Of a stretch of DNA of 8,255 nucleotides, positions 3,934 to 8,255 are shown in pieces. Numbering within the stretch: position 1 is the stretch's first letter; the number at the start of each line of letters is the position of its first letter. The stretch is taken from assembly GCA_050954505.1 (NCBI GenBank), contig JBPBPY010000313.1, positions 1 through 8,255 of the forward strand, written 5' to 3'. Made by a program: the position numbers and the translations under genes. The DNA is from JAQGMO01 sp050954505 (GTDB lineage Bacteria; Pseudomonadota; Gammaproteobacteria; Burkholderiales; Burkholderiaceae_D). Under the pieces are notes generated by a model, which was given only the letters and a program-made list of their open reading frames with translations, had not been told where the DNA came from and searched no databases.

Positions 3934-6333
3934 ATGGAATTTGACTTTGATTGGCCGCTGCCGCCACACTTCGAACTGGTGCCCAAGCCGGGTGCGCCAA
4001 GGGCGAATGCGGGAAAAAGTCTGATCGTCATGGGGGATGGGCGGCGCGAGTCGGGCTTCCTGCAAAAGCTGGACCCGGAGCTCATGCAACTGGTTTTCAG
4101 GTCTGACCGCGCCGAGACGCCGGCCATCATTCCATTTTCACGGTTCAAGAGTCTGCGCCTGCTCGAACCGATCGGCTTGCGCCGCCTGGCCGTGGCAGGG
4201 CGTCCTGCGGATGCCGTGCCCAGCAAGATGTCGAGCAAGCAGAAATGCGTGGTGCAGTTCAAGGACGGCGACAGCCTGATTTCTGAAACTGTCGGTTTCG
4301 TGCAGCAAAAGTGCGGCTTGTTCCTGTTCCTGGTGTCGGACAATACGGCGGTGGCAATGCGCTGGTTCATTCCAGCCGATACGATCAAGAGTTTCCAGAT
4401 CGGCAGTCAGCTTGGTGAAATGCTGGTGGAAGAAAAACTGGCGACCCAGGACTCGGTCGATCAAGGCTTGAAAGCGCAGGAAGGGTTGCGCACCAAAAAA
4501 TTGGGTGACTATCTGCAGAAGCAGCAGATCGTCACCCAGGCGCAGATCGAGACTGCGCTGCAGAATCAGAAGGAAATGCCGCATATTCGCCTTGGTGAAG
4601 CGCTGCGGCAGGAAAACCTGATCACCGAAAAGCAGCTCAACGACGCGCTGGAACTGCAATCGCGTGACCGCAAGATGCATCTGGGAGAAATCCTTGTCAC
4701 CATGGATGTCATCAAACGGGAAACCATTCGCCGTGTGCTGGCGCAAAAACTCGGCATTCCGCTGGTGGCCTTGCGCAAGTTCGAATTCGATCCCAACCTG
4801 GTCAAGACCATGCCGGCCGACCTGGTGCGCCAATACAATGTCATGCCCTTGTACCGCACCGAATCGCGCCTGGTGGTTGCGATGGAAAATCCGCTCGACT
4901 TCGAGCCGCTGCAGGCGCTGGCATTCTTCACCAAGCTGAAAATCGATCCGGTCATGGCTTCGGTGGAAGACATCGCCATGGCCATCAAGCGCAATTATGG
5001 TGGCGGCGGCACCGGGCGTTCCGAAAGCATGGAATCGCTGATGGACGAGCTCGGCGCCGGCCATGAAGCGCCCACGCTGGCCGGTAATCCCGCCAATGAA
5101 GACATTACCGAGTCCGACAACACGCTGGTTCGGCTGGTCAACAAGATCATTCTCGATGCGTTCGAAGAGGGGGCATCGGACATCCATATCGAATGCATGA
5201 AGGGCAAGGCCCCCACGCGGGTGCGCTTTCGCCGCGATGGGGTCATGCAGCATTATTCCGATATTCCAGCCAACTTCCGTACGGCGCTGGTTTCGCGGCT
5301 GAAGATCATGAGCCGGCTGGATATTTCAGAGCGCCGCCGTGCGCAGGACGGCAAAATGGATTTCGCCCAGTTCGGCCCGGCGAAGATCGAGCTGCGCGTG
5401 CTGACCATGCCCACGACCGACGGTCTCGAAGACGTGGTCATGCGTATCCTCGCCGCACCGAAGGCAATTTCGATCGACAGCCTGGGCTTGTCGACCTATG
5501 CGCTGGAGGGCATCAAGAAAATCGCCGAGTCGCCGCACGGACTGATGTTTGTTTGCGGCCCGACCGGGTCCGGCAAGACCACCACGCTGCATTCGGTGCT
5601 CAATTTCATCAATACGCCGGACCGCAAGATCTGGACGGTGGAAGACCCGATCGAAATCACCCAGGATGGCTTGCGCCAGGTGCAGACCCAGTCGAAGATC
5701 GACTGGACTTTTGCCGCAGTGCTGCGCAGTTTCCTGCGCGCCGACCCCGACGTCATCATGGTCGGAGAAACGCGCGATCCGGAGACTGCCCGCACTGTCA
5801 TCGAAGCATCGCTGACGGGACATCTGGTGTTTTCCACCATGCATACCAACAGCGCGGCGGAAAGCGTGGTGCGTCTGCTCGACCTCGGACTCGATCCCTT
5901 CAATTTCGCCGATGCCTTGCGCGGCGTCTGCGGCCAGCGGCTCGCGCGCCGACTCTGCTCGGCATGCAAGGAAGCCTATACCCCCGACGAGGAAGAGATC
6001 AAGAAGCTGTCCTACGAATACTGCCACGATACCGATCTGCAGGCGGGAGCAGTGGAGGCGACATGGAAGCGCACCCATGGCAACCAGGATGGGCAATACA
6101 CGCTGTTTCGCACCAAGGGCTGCGAGGAGTGCAATGGCGGCTACAAGGGGCGCGTCGGCATCCATGAACTGTTGATGAACTCACCGGCGGTCAAGAAGAT
6201 CATCCATTCGCATGGCACCGTCCATGACATCGTGCGGGTGGCTGTTTCCGAAGGCATGCAGACACTGCGGCAGGACGGCATCAACAAGATTTTCCAGGGC
6301 TTGACCGATTGGGAGCAGATCAGGACGATCTGA
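3934..6333 (+). CDS. GspE/PilB-family secretion or pilus ATPase with expanded MshEN-like N-terminus
   Basis: A 799-residue cytoplasmic hexameric-type ATPase of the type II secretion/type IV pilus family. Numbering is from ATG 3934, chosen for AGGA at 3924-3927 with a 6-base gap; ATG 3880 would add 18 residues but has GAGGA 11 bases away. Order: two similar beta-rich modules (about 29-75 and 104-156); four 30-residue MshEN-like repeats (160-276); a T2SSE_N-type segment (278-355); a Gly-rich linker (356-361); then the ATPase. Catalytic motifs are intact: SDIHIE (415-420), Walker A GPTGSGKTT (542-550, K548), Asp box WTVEDPIE (567-574), Walker B DVIMVGE (606-612), His box with H630 and H637, and zinc cysteines C675/C678 and C730/C733. 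The CxxC pairs are 51 residues apart, longer than the roughly 29 I recall for EpsE. No pilus or secretion partner gene is adjacent, so its machine is unknown. It is usually longer than PilB or GspE (about 500-570). Confidence 0.9.
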   Translation: MEFDFDWPLPPHFELVPKPGAPRANAGKSLIVMGDGRRESGFLQKLDPELMQLVFRSDRAETPAIIPFSRFKSLRLLEPIGLRRLAVAGRPADAVPSKMSSKQKCVVQFKDGDSLISETVGFVQQKCGLFLFLVSDNTAVAMRWFIPADTIKSFQIGSQLGEMLVEEKLATQDSVDQGLKAQEGLRTKKLGDYLQKQQIVTQAQIETALQNQKEMPHIRLGEALRQENLITEKQLNDALELQSRDRKMHLGEILVTMDVIKRETIRRVLAQKLGIPLVALRKFEFDPNLVKTMPADLVRQYNVMPLYRTESRLVVAMENPLDFEPLQALAFFTKLKIDPVMASVEDIAMAIKRNYGGGGTGRSESMESLMDELGAGHEAPTLAGNPANEDITESDNTLVRLVNKIILDAFEEGASDIHIECMKGKAPTRVRFRRDGVMQHYSDIPANFRTALVSRLKIMSRLDISERRRAQDGKMDFAQFGPAKIELRVLTMPTTDGLEDVVMRILAAPKAISIDSLGLSTYALEGIKKIAESPHGLMFVCGPTGSGKTTTLHSVLNFINTPDRKIWTVEDPIEITQDGLRQVQTQSKIDWTFAAVLRSFLRADPDVIMVGETRDPETARTVIEASLTGHLVFSTMHTNSAAESVVRLLDLGLDPFNFADALRGVCGQRLARRLCSACKEAYTPDEEEIKKLSYEYCHDTDLQAGAVEATWKRTHGNQDGQYTLFRTKGCEECNGGYKGRVGIHELLMNSPAVKKIIHSHGTVHDIVRVAVSEGMQTLRQDGINKIFQGLTDWEQIRTI
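4408..4761 (+). repeat. Four 30-residue MshEN-like repeats inside the GspE-like gene
   Basis: Leu-Gly pairs recur at residues 160, 190, 220 and 250 of the protein, exactly 30 apart. Each unit reads roughly LGexL, a turn, a helix ending in Leu-x-x-Gln or similar, then a short link: QLGEMLVEEK, KLGDYLQKQQ, RLGEALRQEN, HLGEILVTMD. The last unit runs into the family ending LAQKLGIPLVAL. Known MshEN domains bind cyclic di-GMP using two such motifs, each normally starting Arg-Leu-Gly and holding a conserved Gly about seven residues after it. Here only the third unit keeps the Arg, and none keeps that later Gly. Confidence 0.75.
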
Positions 6334-6335
6334 TC

Positions 6336-6359
6336 GCGCAGGTGTGCAGGTGCGCAGGT
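6336..6359 (+). repeat. Three tandem octamers GYGCAGGT
   Basis: GCGCAGGT, GTGCAGGT and GCGCAGGT follow one another directly, starting two bases after the stop codon of the GspE-like gene. The third unit is also the start of the longer direct repeat at 6351-6413, and a single copy heads the second repeat at 6438-6445. It is a short slippage-type repeat; no function is evident. Confidence 0.7.
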
Positions 6360-6413
6360 CGACGGGCAAGCAGATAGGGCAGTGACGTCGCGAAGGCAGG
6401 AACAAGCACGCCG
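6351..6413 (+). repeat. 63-bp imperfect direct repeat, copy 1
   Basis: This segment aligns without gaps to 6437-6499 at an 86-base offset, with 53 of 63 positions identical by my count. Shared blocks include TGCGCAGGTC, GGCAAGCAGA and GGCAGTGACGT-like cores. It is non-coding in a convincing sense: reading frames through it have no start signals or recognisable domains. It may be a degraded copy of an interspersed intergenic repeat or a local duplication of the 3' region of the ATPase gene. Confidence 0.75.
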
Positions 6414-6436
6414 CTGGCAAGATTCAGCTTTGCAAC

Positions 6437-6499
6437 TGCGCAGGTCCACAGGCAAGCAGACATGGCAGTGACGTTTGGAAGGCAGAAACAACAACGCCG
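6437..6499 (+). repeat. 63-bp imperfect direct repeat, copy 2
   Basis: Second copy of the repeat at 6351-6413. Its last seven bases (AACGCCG) are the beginning of the left arm of the terminator hairpin at 6493-6528. Copy 1 has the related CACGCCG but continues differently and forms no hairpin. So the duplication boundary falls at or inside the terminator. Ten mismatches between copies suggest the duplication is not recent. Confidence 0.75.
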
Positions 6500-6528
6500 G
6501 TGATCGAAAGGCTCCGATCACCGGCGTT
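6493..6528. terminator. Strong 14-bp bidirectional terminator hairpin
   Basis: AACGCCGGTGATCG (6493-6506) and CGATCACCGGCGTT (6515-6528) are perfect reverse complements around an 8-base loop. The + strand continues TGTCATT, so the stem plus flank ends GTTTGTC; the - strand continues GTTGTTTC, a better T-rich tail. The hairpin is 40 bases beyond the stop of the TPR gene (- strand) and 160 bases beyond that of the GspE-like gene (+ strand), so it can end both convergent transcripts. It is more convincing for the TPR gene. Confidence 0.85.
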
Positions 6529-6568
6529 TGTCATTGGTAGTGCGGTTTCGTGCGGTATTGAATACCCA

Positions 6569-7663
6569 TCAGCTGCTGGTGCGTTCCTGCTTGATCATCC
6601 AGCCGCCGCCGCGCTTGACCAGGGTAAGTGTCTTCGGACCACGTTCACGCAGTTTGTCGGAGATGAATACCTGGCGAAACTTGACCGTGGCAATATCGCC
6701 ATTGATTTCAACCTGCGGTTGCTCGATCTTGACTTCAATGTGTTTCTTGTCGCTGATGCGGGCAGTGCGGCCAGCGGCCCAGGCGTCACGCGTCTGGCTG
6801 TTGGGCGTTTCAAAATCATCGCTGTAGAAACCAAGGTAGGACTTGACATCGCGATCGCTCCACGCGCGCGCCCAGCCGGCCACGGCCGACATGACGGCGG
6901 TATTGTCGGCATTGCTGCCTGCCGATGCCGTGCTGGCGGCGGCCGGTGCCGATGCAGCAGGGGCCGCTGGACGAGCCCGGGCAGTATCGCTGGCCGACGC
7001 AGTGGCCGGCGCAGTGGCTGGCGCCGCGGTCACGGCGGCGGCGCGCGGCGTTTCGGCTGCCGGCGCAGCGCGTGATGCACTGGCCACGGCAGGTTGAGGG
7101 ACGACGCTGCCGGTGACGCTGCGCGCCATGGCCAGCTTGTTCAGCGCGCTCTTGCTGCCACCGTCGAGCTTGGCGACTTTTTCATACGACTGGATCGCCA
7201 GTTCGGCATACACATCGCCAAGGTTTTCATAAGCGGTCACATAGCCGGGATTGAGCTGGATGGCGCGGTCGAGTGCCACGCGTGCCTTGTCGTACTGGGC
7301 GCGTGCTGCATACAGCACGGCGAGATTGTTGTACGGCTCCGGCAGGTCAGGATAATCCTCGGTCAGCTTCATGAGCACGGCGATCGCTTCGACCGGCTTG
7401 TTCTGGCGTGCCAGGATCATGCCCTTGGAAAAACGCATGCGTGCATCATCGGGTTTCTTGGCCAATGCGGCGTCGACCTTCGCCATTGCCTCTGGCAACT
7501 TGCCGCTGGCGACCAGCTTGGTGACATCGGCTTCGTCCGTGCTCATTGGTGCGGCATTGACGGGGGCGGCAGCCAGCATGACCAGCAATCCGGCGCTGCT
7601 GGTAACCATGCCGAGCTGGCGCAAAAAGCGGGAGGCGAACCTGATCGATGATGTCATTGGCAT
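6569..7663 (-). CDS. Secreted TPR protein with C-terminal NTF2-like (Cds6-type) domain
   Basis: A 364-residue exported protein. Residues 1-37 form a signal peptide: basic start with three Arg, hydrophobic stretch (about 24-33) and likely cleavage after VNA37. TPR helices follow, about 43-72, 73-107, 108-141 and a shortened fourth unit 142-170; LPEPYNNLAVLYAARAQYDK is the clearest. Residues about 186-252 are a low-complexity Ala/Pro/Ser/Thr linker. The end (253-364: WARAWSDRDVKSYLGFYSDD, later KHIEVKIEQPQVEI, GGGWMIKQE) has the pattern of the NTF2-like domain found at the C-terminus of Cds6-type L,D-transpeptidase-related proteins. There is no catalytic transpeptidase motif here. The likely place is periplasm, with protein-protein binding by the TPRs; the role is unknown. 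The start lacks a Shine-Dalgarno; an in-frame TGA lies just upstream, so it cannot extend. ATG 7657 is an equal alternative. Confidence 0.85.
   Translation of the reverse strand: MPMTSSIRFASRFLRQLGMVTSSAGLLVMLAAAPVNAAPMSTDEADVTKLVASGKLPEAMAKVDAALAKKPDDARMRFSKGMILARQNKPVEAIAVLMKLTEDYPDLPEPYNNLAVLYAARAQYDKARVALDRAIQLNPGYVTAYENLGDVYAELAIQSYEKVAKLDGGSKSALNKLAMARSVTGSVVPQPAVASASRAAPAAETPRAAAVTAAPATAPATASASDTARARPAAPAASAPAAASTASAGSNADNTAVMSAVAGWARAWSDRDVKSYLGFYSDDFETPNSQTRDAWAAGRTARISDKKHIEVKIEQPQVEINGDIATVKFRQVFISDKLRERGPKTLTLVKRGGGWMIKQERTSS
6950..7110 (-). repeat. Ala/Pro-rich low-complexity linker coding segment
   Basis: This part of the TPR gene (about residues 186-238) codes mostly Ala with Pro, Thr, Ser and Arg, using very G+C-rich codons. 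The skewed composition opens misleading reading frames on the opposite strand. It probably encodes a flexible periplasmic spacer between the TPR array and the NTF2-like domain, rather than a folded part. Confidence 0.6.
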
Positions 7664-7688
7664 TGAAAATGAAATGGAAATATGGAAG

Positions 7689-7694
7689 CGTCAA
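7689..7694 (-). promoter_or_regulatory. Possible -35 box of the TPR gene
   Basis: On the - strand this reads TTGACG, five of six matches to the -35 consensus. The position 17 bases further holds CATTTT, a poor -10 that ends only two bases before the ATG at 7663. If real, the transcript would begin about at the start codons and be nearly leaderless, which would fit the absence of a Shine-Dalgarno. The evidence is weak; a promoter further upstream, or read-through from the gene at 8136, is equally possible. Confidence 0.2.
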
Positions 7695-7770
7695 CTTACC
7701 ACAATTTCCACGCCATCTAAAGTGCTTGCACAGCTTAAATCACACTTAATTCAATGCAAACCACCATTGC

Positions 7771-8136
7771 TTATTGATAGCGGCGCAAATTGATCTGCGC
7801 CGAAGGCAGCTCGGCGGCGGCAAGCACGCCGGCCGTATCGGCAAAGGCCATGCCGTGCATGCCGAGCAATCCCGAACAATCGATTTCATGCGAGATGAAA
7901 TCACGCGTGCCAAGCTTGATCGGACGTTCTGCGCCCGAGAGAAACTTGGCCTCTGCCACTGCATTGATGCGGGCCTGGTTTTCACGGTAGCTTGCCAGTT
8001 GTGCGGCCGCTGTCGGTCCGGCGTTGAAGTGGGTGGAGAGCACGTCGCCGGAGACGAATGCCACATATTCGCTGCCACGCACCACCATGGAAAACCAGAT
8101 GCCCTTGTGCCGCATTTCATTGTTCTGCTGTGCCAT
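7771..8136 (-). CDS. Small cytoplasmic protein, DUF1488-like
   Basis: A 121-residue protein with no signal peptide or membrane segment. The start at 8136 has GGAG six bases upstream; ATG 8115 (residue 8) is less well placed. Residues about 13-80 follow the pattern I associate with DUF1488: a beta stretch IWFSMVVRGSEYVAFVSGDV with the phrase VAFVSGDVLSTHF, then a helix with YRENQARINAVAEAKFLSG and a closing PIKLGTRDF. The typical family member ends about there, so residues 81-121 (SHEIDCSGLLGMHGMAFADT onward) are an extra tail. No catalytic residues stand out. The family has no known function that I can name. It precedes the TPR gene by 107 bases on the same strand; co-transcription is possible but not shown. 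The family assignment is from pattern memory and is moderate only. Confidence 0.75.
   Translation of the reverse strand: MAQQNNEMRHKGIWFSMVVRGSEYVAFVSGDVLSTHFNAGPTAAAQLASYRENQARINAVAEAKFLSGAERPIKLGTRDFISHEIDCSGLLGMHGMAFADTAGVLAAAELPSAQINLRRYQ
7781..7802 (-). other. 7-bp hairpin at the 3' end of the DUF1488-like gene
   Basis: CGGCGCA (7781-7787) and TGCGCCG (7796-7802) are exact reverse complements around 8 bases. It lies inside the last codons of the gene, just ahead of the stop, and is not followed by a T-run on the - strand. It could weakly pause or protect the transcript, but it may only reflect the codons used. Confidence 0.3.
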
Positions 8137-8255
8137 GATGCGCTCCGATGATCAGGTGAATGAATGACTCCCTGACTGAAGTATCTCCACATCACGAAGG
8201 GCGCGGTATCGTCGATTACAAGATTATTGTTGTAGTGGAACGGTATAAAATTTTT
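8137..8255. other. Upstream region of the DUF1488-like gene, to window edge
   Basis: These 119 bases become A/T-rich toward the end of the window (from about 8215). This is where a promoter for the - strand gene, or for a gene beyond the window, would be expected. TATAAA at 8244-8249 (+ strand) resembles a -10 box but has no -35 at a normal distance. I see no coding sequence and cannot place a promoter with confidence. Confidence 0.4.

Larger units (their letters stand above)
6334..6568. other. Convergent intergenic region with repeats and terminator
   Basis: The 235 bases between the stops of the GspE-like and TPR genes contain no credible gene. They are explained by an octamer repeat, two copies of a 63-bp direct repeat and a bidirectional hairpin. 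About 40 bases at the right end (6529-6568) show no further structure. Confidence 0.7.

Noticed and set aside
4138..5253. 371-codon - strand frame opposite the GspE-like gene
   Set aside because: The product is His/Gln/Arg-rich shadow sequence and the opposite strand encodes a complete ATPase.
5326..6165. 279-codon - strand frame opposite the ATPase domain
   Set aside because: Antisense to the Walker and His-box coding region; no independent signals of a gene.
6336..6499. Possible CRISPR array
   Set aside because: Only two long imperfect copies and three contiguous octamers, with no regular unique spacers and no cas genes.
6141..6521. - strand frame over the direct repeat, product with repeated Cys/His phrases
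   Set aside because: The repeated phrases come from the 63-bp DNA repeat; the frame overlaps the end of the ATPase gene and has no ribosome binding site.
7094..7651. + strand frame of 185 codons opposite the TPR gene
   Set aside because: Shadow of a coding strand with signal peptide and TPR pattern; no domain of its own.

Overview
The window looks like ordinary chromosome from a betaproteobacterium, probably Burkholderiales and plausibly Oxalobacteraceae. This rests on the moderately high G+C, the liv-type transporter order and the wording of its proteins (for example the LivF segment around PEGRGVFTRMSIQENL), and a family-like GspE/PilB ATPase. It is a judgement from sequence memory, not a search. 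I see no phage, transposon, CRISPR, tRNA or rRNA.

Layout. Positions 1-2915 hold the end of a branched-chain amino acid ABC transporter operon on the + strand: the tail of livH, then livM, livG and livF. The genes are tightly spaced (10-bp and 9-bp gaps, then a 1-bp overlap), so they are almost certainly co-transcribed and build one inner-membrane importer (two permeases, two ATPases). The periplasmic binding protein is not in view. A perfect 10-bp inverted repeat lies between livF and a convergent gene.

On the - strand, 3012-3557 encodes an outer-membrane lipoprotein with a PYxQ repeat and a glycine zipper. It is divergent from a large GspE/PilB-family ATPase on the + strand (3934-6333). The roughly 380-bp region between them is rich in regulatory-looking structure: a perfect TATAAT for the lipoprotein, a TCAGGG/CCCTGA palindrome where its -35 should be, a 9-bp inverted repeat (TGTTGCGTC/GACGCAACA), and a recognisable promoter for the ATPase. 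The ATPase is complete in its catalytic motifs but stands alone, with no pilin, secretin or GspF gene beside it. It carries four 30-residue MshEN-like repeats where the canonical domain has two such motifs.

Downstream of the ATPase, 6334-6492 is non-coding and contains a degenerate 63-bp direct repeat and an octamer repeat, ending in a strong 14-bp hairpin that can terminate transcription from both sides. The - strand then encodes a secreted TPR protein with a C-terminal NTF2-like (Cds6-type) domain (6569-7663) and a small DUF1488-like protein (7771-8136). The last 119 bases are the upstream region of that gene.

I found no clear new defence or biosynthetic system. The most interesting item is the orphan ATPase with its expanded N-terminus, together with the divergent control region it shares with the lipoprotein.
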